A DNA stretch of 38,594 nucleotides from Bradyrhizobium valentinum (GTDB taxonomy: Bacteria; Pseudomonadota; Alphaproteobacteria; Rhizobiales; Xanthobacteraceae), in contig NZ_LLXX01000003.1 in assembly GCF_001440405.1 (NCBI RefSeq), positions 1-38,594 on the forward strand, written 5' to 3'. Shown piece after piece: positions 8,027 through 16,334 of this stretch (position 1 is the first letter of the stretch; each line of letters begins with the position of its first letter). The notes under the pieces are model-generated. The model was not told the DNA's origin. It saw only the letters and a program-made list of their open reading frames with translations, and did not search any database. The position numbers and the translations under genes are program-made.

Positions 8027-8425
8027 ATGCGCTGGTTTCGAAAGGATCGGCCGCCGGAAGTCTGGGAAGCCGCCGTTCAGCCGGATGGCGATATCGAGGC
8101 GGCGCAGCGGATTCGCGAGATCTGTGTGTCGGCCGCGGCCATCGCCGAGAGAATGGCCGCGCCTGGCGGCCGCAAGGCGGACGCGGCGAAGAGTTCTGAG
8201 GCCGAGCGATACCAGGCAGCGATCAAGCGCGCGCTGGAGATCGCCAGGACGATGTCCGACGACGACATGCGTGACGTTTCCGTCAGCCAGATCATCGCGC
8301 TGTGCGTGAAGGTAAACCACCTGAAGACCGCAAGGGTGCTGCTTCGGGCGATCCAGTCGGAACAGACGAGGGCCGGACTGATTGCCGATCATCCGGCGCT
8401 GGCTGATCAGGAAGCCGCCAACTGA
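8027..8425 (+). CDS. Uncharacterised 132-residue soluble protein
   Basis: The start at 8027 is chosen because a full AGGAGG (8013-8018) lies 8 bases upstream; earlier in-frame starts would pass through the hairpin. The protein begins MRWFRKDRPPEVWE and is charged, Ala-rich and mostly helical, with no membrane segment, signal peptide or known motif seen. The second half (SVSQIIALCVKVNHLKTARVL) could be a helical repeat pair. The 3' end overlaps the convergent DMT transporter gene by 19 bp. No function is assigned. Confidence 0.65.
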   Translation: MRWFRKDRPPEVWEAAVQPDGDIEAAQRIREICVSAAAIAERMAAPGGRKADAAKSSEAERYQAAIKRALEIARTMSDDDMRDVSVSQIIALCVKVNHLKTARVLLRAIQSEQTRAGLIADHPALADQEAAN

Positions 8426-9339
8426 GGCGGCTCTCGATCCTGCTTGGACGATGCCGGCGCCACGGCGGCGCGCGTGCGTGTGGAGATCGCAACCGTCACC
8501 ACGACCGCCGCGGCGAACAGCAGGATCTGCAGCGTGATGGTCTCGCCGTTGAAGAACGCTGCGAGCGCAAAGGTGACGAAGGGCTGCAGCAACTGGACCT
8601 GTGAAACCCGCGCGATGCCGCCCATCGCCAGCCCCGCGTTCCATGCGAAGAACCCGATCCATTGCGAGAACAGCGCAACGTAGAGCAGCCCAAGCCATGG
8701 CTTCAGGGCTATCTGGCCGATATCGTGCGGCATGGTCAGCACTGCGGCCGGGATCGAGAGCGGCAGGCCGATGACGAGAACCCAGCTAATGACCTCCCAG
8801 CCCGGCATCTGAGATGTGAGCCGGCCGGAGAACGCGTAACCGATCGCGGATACGGCCACGGCCGCGAACAGCAGGAGATCGCCGGTCGAGAACGCGCCGC
8901 CGCCTTCCCTTAAGGAAAACGCGATCACCAGCGCAGCGCCGGCGACGGAGGCGATCCAGAACAGCAGCCTCGGCCGCTCATGGGTGATAGCCACGGCGAC
9001 GAGCGCGGTGGCGATCGGCAGAATCCCGAGCACCACGCCGCCATGCGAGGCATCGACCGTCTGCATGCCAAGCGACATCAGAAGCGGAAACAGGACGGCG
9101 ACGCAGAGCATCGCGATGACCAGTTGCCCCCACAGCGCGCGAGGCGGCAATGGGCGGCGCAACACAACAAGGAGCACGAGCGAGCACATCCCGGCGATCG
9201 CGGTGCGCAGCGAGGTCAGTGCAATCGGATCAATTTCCGCAACCGCGATCCGCGTCGCCGGCAGCGTGCCGCCAAAGATCACCATGCCGATGAAGCCCAG
9301 CAGCAGGCCGAGACGTTCGCGCGACGAAGGGGAGCTCAT
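8407..9339 (-). CDS. EamA/DMT-superfamily inner-membrane transporter
   Basis: A 310-residue protein with ten predicted helices in two repeated five-helix EamA units. The N-terminus reads LGLLLGFIGMVIFGGTLPATRIAV, with IALTSLRTAIAG typical of the family. These proteins move metabolites or amino acids; the substrate cannot be predicted. It follows the TSUP gene on the same strand with a 72-bp gap, possibly an operon. Its last codons overlap the end of the convergent 132-residue gene. Confidence 0.88.
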   Translation of the reverse strand: MSSPSSRERLGLLLGFIGMVIFGGTLPATRIAVAEIDPIALTSLRTAIAGMCSLVLLVVLRRPLPPRALWGQLVIAMLCVAVLFPLLMSLGMQTVDASHGGVVLGILPIATALVAVAITHERPRLLFWIASVAGAALVIAFSLREGGGAFSTGDLLLFAAVAVSAIGYAFSGRLTSQMPGWEVISWVLVIGLPLSIPAAVLTMPHDIGQIALKPWLGLLYVALFSQWIGFFAWNAGLAMGGIARVSQVQLLQPFVTFALAAFFNGETITLQILLFAAAVVVTVAISTRTRAAVAPASSKQDREPPQLAAS

Positions 9340-9411
9340 GACGCGATTGGTTAGCTGCTTTGCAGGTCAGCGTACAGCAATCTACTCGGAGCACATGGCG
9401 GCTATGCGCTT

Positions 9412-10155
9412 CTATCTCGGAGCAATGCTGCTCCACACCAATCCTAATCCCGAGAGAAACAGCAGCGCCAGCACGACGTCGTAGAAATTGCGGTCGTTGA
9501 GGGCATGGTAGGTGCGCATGCCGAGGTTGGCGCCGATCAGCGTACCGGGCAGTGCCAGCATCGCCAGCCAGAACACGTCCAGTTTGACGAAACCGCTGGC
9601 GATCTGCAGGCAGAGCGCGGCGCCGAGCACGCTGCCGTTGAATATCTGGAAGACGCCGCGGCGCTGATCCTTGGTCCAGCCGCGGATGCTGGCCCACAGT
9701 GTCGGCAGCGGGCCCGACAGGCCGGCGAGGCCGCCGAGAATGCCGCCGGCAAATCCGACGCATGTGTCGGCTATGCGGCCGCCGAAGCGGAACGCCATCG
9801 GCTTGCGGATGAAATAGAGCGCAGTCGGAAACACCAGCAGCATAACGCCGACGCTGAGCTTGAAGTTCTGCGGGTCGGCGCGCGCCACCAGCAGCGCCCC
9901 GATCGGCATGCCGACAAGACCGCCCGCCACGAACGGCCAAGCCAGTTTGAAGTCGATCACTTTCCACATCGACGGCAGCGTCGAAATCTGCGAACTGACC
10001 GAACAGATCAGAACCAGCGGCACGGCAATCGCCGGCGGCACGATATAAAGCCAGATCCCCAGCGCCATCAGCGCCGTTCCGAAGCCGGAGAGACCGGAGA
10101 CAAAACCACCGGCAAGCGCGCCGGCCAGCAGGATCGCGTAGGTGGATGCGTCCAC
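9412..10155 (-). CDS. TSUP-family permease (TauE/SafE-like)
   Basis: A 247-residue integral membrane protein with about seven to eight helices. The repeated family motif occurs twice: GALAGGFVSGLSGFGTALMAL near the N-terminus and GFAGGILGGLAGLSGPLPTLW in the middle. Members export or import sulfite, sulfonates or other small organosulfur anions; the substrate here is open. The start at 10155 lies 15 bases from the edge of a palindromic repeat element, so its promoter is not obvious. Confidence 0.88.
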   Translation of the reverse strand: MDASTYAILLAGALAGGFVSGLSGFGTALMALGIWLYIVPPAIAVPLVLICSVSSQISTLPSMWKVIDFKLAWPFVAGGLVGMPIGALLVARADPQNFKLSVGVMLLVFPTALYFIRKPMAFRFGGRIADTCVGFAGGILGGLAGLSGPLPTLWASIRGWTKDQRRGVFQIFNGSVLGAALCLQIASGFVKLDVFWLAMLALPGTLIGANLGMRTYHALNDRNFYDVVLALLFLSGLGLVWSSIAPR

Positions 10156-10169
10156 TCTTCTCTTCCCCC

Positions 10170-10249
10170 GTCATTCCGGGGCGATGCGCAGCATCGAACC
10201 CGGAATCTCGAGATTCCGGGTCTGGTCCTTCGGACCATCCCGGAATGAC
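10170..10249. repeat. Palindromic intergenic repeat, family A copy 1
   Basis: 80 bp bounded by perfect 11-bp inverted ends GTCATTCCGGG and CCCGGAATGAC. Inside are a GGAATCTCGAGATTCC palindrome and a GGTCCTTCGGACC hairpin. Near-identical to the copy at 33724-33801 and related to the one at 22670-22766. Resembles the REP/MITE-like elements common in Bradyrhizobium genomes. Confidence 0.88.
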
Positions 10250-10271
10250 GACGTTCGAATTTGTGCCGACA

Positions 10272-10299
10272 TTTACACGACGCAACGGGAAGGTACTAT
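10272..10299 (+). promoter_or_regulatory. Possible promoter of the alpha/beta hydrolase gene
   Basis: TTTACA (10272-10277), a 16-base spacer, then TACTAT (10294-10299), 43 bases before the hydrolase ATG and just after the family A repeat. Each hexamer matches 4-5 of 6 consensus bases. Confidence 0.4.
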
Positions 10300-10341
10300 C
10301 GCAATCGAAGCCTTCAACAACAACCTGGTGGAAACGGCCCG

Positions 10342-11058
10342 ATGAGCGCAACTCCTTCGAAGACCTTCCTCGTTTGTCACGGCGCGTGGTCCGCGGGCTG
10401 GGCCTGGAAGAAGATGCATCCGCTGATGCAGGCCGCCGGGCATCGCCTGATCACGCCGACCTACAGCGGTCTCGGAGAGCGCGCGCATCTGGCGCATCCG
10501 GGGATCGATCTCAATTCGCATATCGAAGACCTACTTGCCGTCATTGAGTATGAAGACCTGCGCGACTTCGTGCTGATCGGCCACAGCTACGGCGGCATGG
10601 TCGCGACCGGCGTCGCCGACCGGGCCCGCGACAAGGTCAAACAGCTCATTTATATCGACGCTTTCGTGCCGCAGGACGGCCAGTCGCTGCTCGATTTGAA
10701 CGAGGCGGGGCGGGCGCGGATGCAGGAGCTATCGAAAAGCGGTGATGGCTGGCGCGTGCCGCCAAACCCGACGCCGCCAGATACGTCGCCCGCCGACGTC
10801 GAATGGCTCAACGCGCGTCGCGTCGACATGCCGATCAAGTGTTTCGAGACCAGGCTCAAGCTGCAGGGCGGCGCGCTGACCCTGCCACGCAGCTACATCT
10901 ACGCCACCCGCATCACGCCCGCCGATACGTTCGGACCGTTCGCCAAAATGACAAAGGGCGATCCCGCCTGGAGCTACTACGAGATCGACGCCAGCCATTC
11001 GCCGAATGTCACCGCGCCGGAGGCATTGATGGCGCTGCTGCAGAAGATCGTGGCGTAG
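10342..11058 (+). CDS. Alpha/beta-fold hydrolase (esterase-like)
   Basis: A 238-residue cytoplasmic hydrolase. The oxyanion region appears as VCHGAWSAGWAWKK at the N-terminus, the nucleophile elbow is GHSYGG (Ser82), and the likely catalytic histidine is in DASHSPN (His219). An acid is probably in YIDAFVPQDG. This pattern matches the EstC/methylesterase-like group of plant- and soil-associated bacteria; the substrate is unknown. The ATG at 10342 is chosen because the homologous N-terminus begins there; the frame is open upstream into non-conserved sequence. Confidence 0.88.
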   Translation: MSATPSKTFLVCHGAWSAGWAWKKMHPLMQAAGHRLITPTYSGLGERAHLAHPGIDLNSHIEDLLAVIEYEDLRDFVLIGHSYGGMVATGVADRARDKVKQLIYIDAFVPQDGQSLLDLNEAGRARMQELSKSGDGWRVPPNPTPPDTSPADVEWLNARRVDMPIKCFETRLKLQGGALTLPRSYIYATRITPADTFGPFAKMTKGDPAWSYYEIDASHSPNVTAPEALMALLQKIVA

Positions 11059-11073
11059 GCCGGTTCTGAGTCG

Positions 11074-11112
11074 AAAATGGCGAGAGGTCCGGCGCGTTAC
11101 GCCGAACCCCTC
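11074..11112 (-). terminator. Intrinsic terminator of rnpB
   Basis: Read on the minus strand, a GC-rich stem of about 13 pairs (two imperfect) spans 11112-11082 around a 5-base loop, and a TTTT tract lies just beyond (complement of 11074-11077). It sits immediately after the RNase P RNA 3' end. Confidence 0.65.
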
Positions 11113-11121
11113 ATTCTCAAA

Positions 11122-11540
11122 ACATCAGCCAGCCTGTAAGCCGGGTTCTGTAGGGCACCATTCTTGCGAATGGTACGTGACGGCCATTCCTCTGGGACCA
11201 GGTTTGCACATGGCCTCGAGCAACCTACCCGGACGGCGAGCCTGACATCGCCCTGCGGCGTTATCGCTCTCGCGAACGGACCCGCATTGCCGTCCCTATT
11301 CGGTTTTGCTCCCGGTGGGGTTTGCCATGCCGTTTCCGTTGCCGGATACGCGGTGCGCTCTTACCGCACCTTTTCACCCTTACTCCGTCCGGAGACGGAG
11401 CGGTTCGTTCTCTGTGGCACTTTCCCTGGGGTTGCCCCCGCCGGACGTTATCCGGCACCGTATGTCGATGGAGCCCGGACTTTCCTCCCCCGCAGCCTTT
11501 CGACCGTAGCGGGAGCGGCCGTCCGGCCGACTGACACCCT
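11122..11540 (-). ncRNA. rnpB: RNase P catalytic RNA, bacterial type A
   Basis: The RNA subunit that cleaves the 5' leader from precursor tRNAs. On the minus strand the conserved 5' block GAGGAAAGTCCGGGCTCC (near 11489-11471) is present, followed by GGTAAGAGCGCACCG (near 11366). At the 3' end is ACAGAACCCGGCTTA (11151-11137). Length of about 420 bases fits alphaproteobacterial rnpB. Ends are estimated to within a few bases. Protein-like reading frames over this stretch are spurious. Confidence 0.95.
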
Positions 11541-11541
11541 A

Positions 11542-11570
11542 CGAATGGGGATTCCGGCGCGCCGCGTCAA
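11542..11570 (-). promoter_or_regulatory. Possible rnpB promoter
   Basis: On the minus strand TTGACG (11570-11565) with a 17-base spacer to CATTCG (11547-11542). The -35 is good and the -10 poor, but the position fits a transcript start near 11540, the expected rnpB 5' end. Confidence 0.4.
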
Positions 11571-11677
11571 GCGATCGCAATGGTTAATCGGGTTCCATAC
11601 GTGCAATTTTGACAGAAGCGGCATGGCGGCATTTGATGTTGGCTGATCGATTTGAGGATGAGTAGCGGTGACACGCG

Positions 11678-12109
11678 ATGAATATGCCGGCCGGCCTTGG
11701 TGAAGCACTGCTGCAGAGCGCTTCCGACGCGATCATCGCGACCGATCGCGAGGGCCGCATCAGTTTCTGGAATCCCGGCGCCGAGCGCATCTTCGGATTT
11801 CCGGCCGGGGAGACCATCGGCCAGTCGCTTGACCTGATTATCCCTGAAAATTTGCGCGCCCGGCACTGGGCCGGCTTTCGGCATACGATGGCGACGGGAA
11901 CGAGTCGCTACGGTCACGGCGATCTGTTGTCGGTGCCCGGTCTGACAAAAGACGGCCGGCGGATATCGGTCGAATTCACCATCGTGTTGCTGCGAAATGA
12001 ATTGCAGGAGGTCACAGGTACGGTGGCCGTCATGCGCGACGTGACGAAGCGCTTTGCCGAAGTCCGGGAGCTGAAGCGGAAGCTCGCCGAGGCCGGCGGG
12101 CAGTCCTGA
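11678..12109 (+). CDS. Stand-alone PAS-domain protein
   Basis: 143 residues forming one PAS fold (about 10-125) with a short charged helix at the end (VRELKRKLAEAG) and no kinase, cyclase or DNA-binding domain. Typical blocks are SDAIIATDREGRISFWNPGAERIFGF, cut here in two by eye, and VTGTVAVMRDVTKRF. The segment RARHWAGF (His63) aligns by position with the region that carries the heme-ligand histidine of FixL, so heme or another cofactor is possible. Starts at 11678 (or Met3 at 11684); ribosome site unclear. Partner protein unknown. Confidence 0.82.
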   Translation: MNMPAGLGEALLQSASDAIIATDREGRISFWNPGAERIFGFPAGETIGQSLDLIIPENLRARHWAGFRHTMATGTSRYGHGDLLSVPGLTKDGRRISVEFTIVLLRNELQEVTGTVAVMRDVTKRFAEVRELKRKLAEAGGQS

Positions 12110-12265
12110 ATACCCACTGGCATTGTTCACGTTTCCGGTATGAAATTGTCCCTCCCGAGAGGGTCGCTCCACCGCCAGAATAAATTTCCCAGACGATGTC
12201 GTTTTGCTGGAGGCCCGTTCGACTGGGTGTCGGCGATCCAGCCGGTAAAAGAAGGAGTTTCCAAA

Positions 12266-12616
12266 ATGCAGTATCTGCTGTTGATCTATCGGAGCGAGGC
12301 CGAGTTTGGCAAAATGGACGCCGCGGCGCGGAAGGCGAAGACGGCGGAATACGGCGCGTTCACCCAGTCCATTATCCAGAGCGGCCATTTCAAGGCCGGT
12401 GACGGCTTGCAGCCGACCACGACGGCAACCACCGTGCGCGTCCGCGACGGCAAGACCCTGACGACGGATGGTCCATTCGCGGAGACCCGCGAACAGCTTG
12501 GCGGCTATTATCTGGTCGAGGCCAAGGATCTCGACACCGCGCTGGCGATCGCCGCGCGGATTCCCGAGGCCACGATCGGTTCGATCGAGGTGCGGCCGGT
12601 CATGGTTTATGATTGA
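12266..12616 (+). CDS. YCII/DGPF-domain protein, partner of the ECF sigma factor
   Basis: A 116-residue protein of the YCII-related (DGPF) family, marked by MQYLLLIYRSE at the start, TDGPFAETREQLGGYYL in the middle, and IEVRPVMVYD at the end. The ATG at 12266 follows a GAAGGAG ribosome site with a spacer of about 8 bases. Only 6 bp separate it from the sigma factor gene. DGPF proteins are regularly encoded beside ECF42 sigma factors; their biochemical role is not established. Confidence 0.92.
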   Translation: MQYLLLIYRSEAEFGKMDAAARKAKTAEYGAFTQSIIQSGHFKAGDGLQPTTTATTVRVRDGKTLTTDGPFAETREQLGGYYLVEAKDLDTALAIAARIPEATIGSIEVRPVMVYD

Positions 12617-12622
12617 CGGCGC

Positions 12623-13858
12623 ATGACGCCCATCGAAATCGAAAAAGTCTTTCGCGACGAGGCGGGGCGGGCGCTGGCCACGCTGATCCGCCTCGTCGGC
12701 GATTTCGATCTTGCGGAAGATGCGTTGCAGGATGCGTTTGCGGTGGCGCTGGAACGCTGGCCCGCCGCCGGCCTGCCGTCCAATCCACGTGCGTGGCTGG
12801 TCAATGTCGGGCGTAACAAGGCGGTCGATCGTATGAGGCGCAGCATCGCGTTCCGCGGCAAGCAGCAGGAATTGACGCATGAACTGCTGCTCAATGCGTC
12901 CACGTCGTGCGACACCGCCGACAGCGCATTTGACGACGACGTGCTGCGGCTGATCTTTACCTGCTGTCACCCGTCATTTGATCCCGCAGTGCAGGTCGCG
13001 CTGACGCTGCGAACGGTGTGCGGCCTCACGACGGCCGAGGTCGCGCGCGCGTTTCTCGCCGGCGAGGAGGCGATGGCCCAGCGCCTGCTGCGGGCCAAGC
13101 AGAAAATCCGTCTCGCCGGCATTCCCTATGAAGTGCCGGAACGCGAAATGCTGGAGCCGCGCCTGCGCGGTGTGCTCGCCGTGATCTATCTCGTCTTTAC
13201 GGAAGGCTATGTCGCAACGTCGGGCGCGAACCTGATGCGGCCGGATCTCGCGCGCGAAGCAATTCGGCTGGCAAGGCTGCTCGATGCGCTGATGCCCGGG
13301 CGCGGCGAGATCAAGGGGTTGCTGGCCCTGATGCTGTTGCACGATTCCCGCCGCGCCGGACGGGCGACTGCCGGCGGGGACATCGTGCTCTTGGAAGAGC
13401 AGGACCGCACGCTGTGGGACCAGCGCCAGATCGCCGAGGGCTTGATGCTGGTGGAAGACGCGTTGCGGATGCCGGGGCGGCCGCAATCCTATGCGGTGCA
13501 GGCGGCCATCGCGGCGCTGCATGCGCGTGCGCCAAGCTATGAAGATACTGACTGGCCGCAGATCGCCGGCCTCTATGAAGTGCTGCTGCGGATCAGCCCG
13601 TCGCCGGTGATCGAACTCAATCACGCCGCGGCGATATCGATGGTCGACGGGCCGGCGCGGGCCCTTGATTTGGTCCATGCGCTGGAGGCGCGGGGCGGAC
13701 TGAAAGGTTATGAGCTGCTGCCGGCCGTGCGCGCCGATTTGCTGCGCCGGCTCGGCCGGCGCGATGCGGCGCGCGAAGCATATCAGGCAGCGACGGCGGC
13801 GACGCAACTCGAGCCGCTGCGGCGATTTTATGCGCGGCGGATCGCGGAGATGGGGTAG
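12623..13858 (+). CDS. ECF42-type RNA polymerase sigma factor with C-terminal helical extension
   Basis: 411 residues. Region sigma-2 is at about 8-75 (DLAEDALQDAFAVALERW, PRAWLVNVGRNKAVD), region sigma-4 at about 105-165 (LTTAEVARAFLAGEEAMAQRL). A long helical, TPR-like extension (about 180-411) follows, recognised by YLVFTEGY, LLALMLLHDSRR and ELNHAAAISMV. This size and extension, with the adjacent DGPF gene, identify the ECF42 group, in which the extension rather than an anti-sigma factor is thought to control activity. No anti-sigma gene is visible nearby. TGTCG motifs lie upstream of the DGPF gene (12197 and 12229 area) but are not assigned. Confidence 0.93.
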   Translation: MTPIEIEKVFRDEAGRALATLIRLVGDFDLAEDALQDAFAVALERWPAAGLPSNPRAWLVNVGRNKAVDRMRRSIAFRGKQQELTHELLLNASTSCDTADSAFDDDVLRLIFTCCHPSFDPAVQVALTLRTVCGLTTAEVARAFLAGEEAMAQRLLRAKQKIRLAGIPYEVPEREMLEPRLRGVLAVIYLVFTEGYVATSGANLMRPDLAREAIRLARLLDALMPGRGEIKGLLALMLLHDSRRAGRATAGGDIVLLEEQDRTLWDQRQIAEGLMLVEDALRMPGRPQSYAVQAAIAALHARAPSYEDTDWPQIAGLYEVLLRISPSPVIELNHAAAISMVDGPARALDLVHALEARGGLKGYELLPAVRADLLRRLGRRDAAREAYQAATAATQLEPLRRFYARRIAEMG

Positions 13859-13865
13859 CTTTTCA

Positions 13866-13995
13866 CCTCGCCCCGCTTGCGGGGAGAGGTCGGATTGCGG
13901 AGCAATCCGGGTGAGGGGGTACAGGTCTCACGTCGTTCAGAACTCGTGGATAGAGCCCCTCACCCCAACCCTCTCCCCGCAAGAGCGGGGCGAGG
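13866..13995. repeat. Palindromic intergenic repeat, family C copy 1
   Basis: 130 bp with inverted ends CCTCGCCCCGC and GCGGGGCGAGG, each arm extended by a CCCCGC/GCGGGG hairpin. An inner hairpin CGGATTGC-GGA-GCAATCCG has a perfect 8-bp stem. It lies between the convergent sigma factor and amidase genes, where it may also serve as a terminator. Confidence 0.82.
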
Positions 13996-14003
13996 GAGTG
14001 CAA

Positions 14004-14789
14004 TTACCTCGCCGCCACCGTTGTCGCCGCGTCCGTCGGCAGGCTCGTCAGCAGCGCGTGCAGCGTGCTGATCGTCGAGTGATCGGCGATGCCGTCGACG
14101 CGCGCGGGGCGGAAGTGGCGCTGGAACGCGGTAACTACTTCCATAGTCGGGCCGTCGAACTTGCCGTGGATCGGGACGTTGTAGCCGTATTTGGCAAGCG
14201 CCATCTGCAGGCCAGCGACGTCGTCGCTGATGCTGCCGAGTTTGAGCGTTTCGCCGCGCACGATCGGCGCCGGCTGCACCCAATGGCCGACGCCGGAATT
14301 CGCCAGCGAATGCCACGGAAACTTTTCGCCGGGATCCTTCTTGCGCGCCGGGGCGACGTCGGAATGCGCGAGCACGCGATGCGAAGGAATCTTGCGGCGG
14401 AGCATGATGCCGCGGCACAGCGCGATCACGGCGGCGATCTGGCGCAGCGGGAAGTCCGGATAGCCCCAGTCGTGGCCGCGGTTGATGATCTCGATCCCGA
14501 TCGAGCAGGAATTGATGTCTTCCTCGCCGGCCCAGGAGGATACCCCGGCGTGCCAGGCGCGCTTGGCTTCCGGCACGCATTGCACGATGCGGCCGTCTTC
14601 CAGCACGATGTAATGGGCTGAGACGTCGGTGCCGGGGGTGCAGAGCTGGGCAATCGCGCCTTCCACATCCGGCATGCCGGTGTAGTGCAGCAGGATCATG
14701 TCGGCGAGGCGACCGTTGTTGCGCTCGCCATAGTTCGGCGACGCGATGACGTCGGAAGCAATCGATGAATCGGGGGTAAAAGTCTTCAT
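14004..14789 (-). CDS. N-acetylmuramoyl-L-alanine amidase (AmiD/AmpD type) with peptidoglycan-binding domain
   Basis: About 261 residues. The Amidase_2 domain (about 10-165) has the zinc ligands expected of AmpD-like enzymes: His35 in LLHYTGM, His142 in LAHSDVAP and Asp152 in KKDPG. A PG_binding_1 domain follows (about 183-245, DDVAGLQMALAKYGY, FDGPTMEVVTAFQRHF). It cleaves the bond between MurNAc and the stem peptide. No signal peptide is seen from Met at 14789, so it may be cytosolic and act in recycling of wall fragments. A longer frame starts at 14906, but those residues are not family-like. It is divergent from the dcw cluster. Confidence 0.9.
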   Translation of the reverse strand: MKTFTPDSSIASDVIASPNYGERNNGRLADMILLHYTGMPDVEGAIAQLCTPGTDVSAHYIVLEDGRIVQCVPEAKRAWHAGVSSWAGEEDINSCSIGIEIINRGHDWGYPDFPLRQIAAVIALCRGIMLRRKIPSHRVLAHSDVAPARKKDPGEKFPWHSLANSGVGHWVQPAPIVRGETLKLGSISDDVAGLQMALAKYGYNVPIHGKFDGPTMEVVTAFQRHFRPARVDGIADHSTISTLHALLTSLPTDAATTVAAR

Positions 14790-15336
14790 GTCGGCGTTGG
14801 CCCTGGGAACGGGAAGGGCGCGTTGACGCCTCGAATCAATACCAGCAGATGCGAACGGACCAGAAGCCATTTTTTGGACCCAAACCGGGCGGGAGAACGG
14901 CAGCATCGTGTTATAAGCGACAATACCATTTACTATTCATTTACCTCGTGCGTGCGCAATCCGGTGGCCGAGTTCCATCCCGCATTTTGACCGGGTGTGT
15001 GCGGGGCGCATCACCATTTTTCGGCGTCTATAAAAGCGCGCAAAACCTTAATCGAACCATCAACGCTTTCTTAACGCTAAGTGCCGTTACTAAGTGGTGA
15101 AGAGCCGAACCGGGTTGGGGACGGCCGAAGCCCTCTTTCGCGCTCGAAATGCCATGGCAACCCAGCAAATTCCGTCTGGAAATGAGCGGGCGCGAGGCCG
15201 GGCCGAAGGCAGCAATCGCGCCGAGTCGCGGCCGTTGGGCCGGAACAGCCCGGCGAAGCGCAGAGATTTGAGGCGCAATGGGCTCGTTCGCGTCCAGTTT
15301 TCGTACCATCGACTGGAAAGCGCCAGGGGACGGCGC
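14790..15336. other. 547-bp gap before the dcw cluster; no mraZ
   Basis: Lies between the divergent amidase and mraW and must hold the dcw start promoter. No MraZ-like frame is present in any of the six frames. Visible signals are AT-rich patches: a TTTA-N7-TTTACC pair (14929-14945), TATAAA (15029-15034), and two TTAA half-sites (15048, 15071). None makes a complete promoter or CtrA box by eye. Confidence 0.5.
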
Positions 15337-16332
15337 ATGAGCCCGGCTGCGCCGCGTCATATCTCGGTGCTCGGCCGCGAGGCGGTCGAGATGCTCAATC
15401 CCAGGGACGGCGGCATCTATGTCGACGCGACCTTTGGGGCCGGCGGCTACAGCCGCGCGATCCTCAGCGTCGCGGGAACCCGCGTCATCGGCATCGACCG
15501 CGACCGGTCGGCTGTTACCGGCGGATTCGATCTGGTCGAGCAGTCCGAGGGACGGCTGACCCTGGTCGAGGACCGATTCTCCAACCTTGCGGATGTCTGC
15601 GCGGCGCAAGGCGTCGCTGCGGTGGATGGCGTCGTGATGGACGTCGGCGTTTCCTCGATGCAGCTCGATCAGGCCGAACGCGGCTTCTCGTTCAGGCTCG
15701 GCGGCCCGCTCGACATGCGGATGGGCCATGACGGCCCGACCGCGGCCGATGTCGTGGCGAAGGCCTCCGAAGCCGATCTCGCCAACATCATCTACATCTT
15801 CGGCGAGGAGCGCCATTCCCGCGCGGTGGCGCGCGCTATCGTGGCAGCGCGCAAGGAAGCGCCGATCACGACGACGCAAGCGCTGGCCGATATCGTCAGC
15901 AAGGTGGTGCGCGCCAAGCCGAACGAGATTCATCCGGCGACGCGCACGTTCCAGGGCTTGAGAATCTTCGTCAACGCGGAGCTCGACGAACTGCACCTGG
16001 CGCTGGCGGCGGCGGAGCGGGTGCTAAAGCCCGGCGGGCGGCTGGTGGTCGTCTCGTTCCATTCGCTGGAAGACCGCATCGTCAAGGATTTTTTCAACGC
16101 CCGCGGAAAGTCCGGCGGCGGTTCGCGGCACTTGCCCGAGCTGGCGCAGGCCGCGCCGAGTTTCCAGATTTTGACCAAGCGTCCCGTGACTCCAGGCGAA
16201 GCCGAAGTGGCTGCCAATCCGCGCGCGCGTTCCGCAAAACTGCGCGCCGCCGAGCGCACCGCGGCGCCCGCGCATGTGGCCGGGCGCCTGCCGGCTTGGC
16301 CGGTTCTCGCCAACGTGATGAGGGGAGGCTGA
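15337..16332 (+). CDS. rsmH: 16S rRNA (cytosine-1402 N4) methyltransferase
   Basis: A 331-residue SAM-dependent enzyme (also called mraW) that methylates C1402 in the ribosomal P site. Marks are [14 protein letters not shown] at the start, the SAM site [15 protein letters not shown], the acidic [22 protein letters not shown], and [18 protein letters not shown] near the end. The ATG at 15337 has an AGGGGA site 6 bases upstream; the open frame back to 15094 is not family-like. First gene of the dcw cluster. ftsL begins 2 bp after its stop. Confidence 0.96.
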   Translation: MSPAAPRHISVLGREAVEMLNPRDGGIYVDATFGAGGYSRAILSVAGTRVIGIDRDRSAVTGGFDLVEQSEGRLTLVEDRFSNLADVCAAQGVAAVDGVVMDVGVSSMQLDQAERGFSFRLGGPLDMRMGHDGPTAADVVAKASEADLANIIYIFGEERHSRAVARAIVAARKEAPITTTQALADIVSKVVRAKPNEIHPATRTFQGLRIFVNAELDELHLALAAAERVLKPGGRLVVVSFHSLEDRIVKDFFNARGKSGGGSRHLPELAQAAPSFQILTKRPVTPGEAEVAANPRARSAKLRAAERTAAPAHVAGRLPAWPVLANVMRGG

Positions 16333-16334
16333 TC

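Noticed and set aside
11164..11646. Protein-like frames over the RNase P RNA
   Set aside because: The stretch carries the conserved rnpB blocks on the minus strand, so these frames are accidental.
11567..12970. Long minus-strand reading frame (467 codons) opposite the PAS, DGPF and sigma genes
   Set aside because: It is antisense to three well-recognised genes and has no family-like sequence. High GC makes such shadow frames common; the same applies to the long frames opposite the MFS, ABC, ftsI and mraY genes.
15094..15336. N-terminal extension of rsmH by 81 residues
   Set aside because: Not family-like and without a ribosome site. The ATG at 15337 has AGGGGA upstream and gives the known N-terminus.
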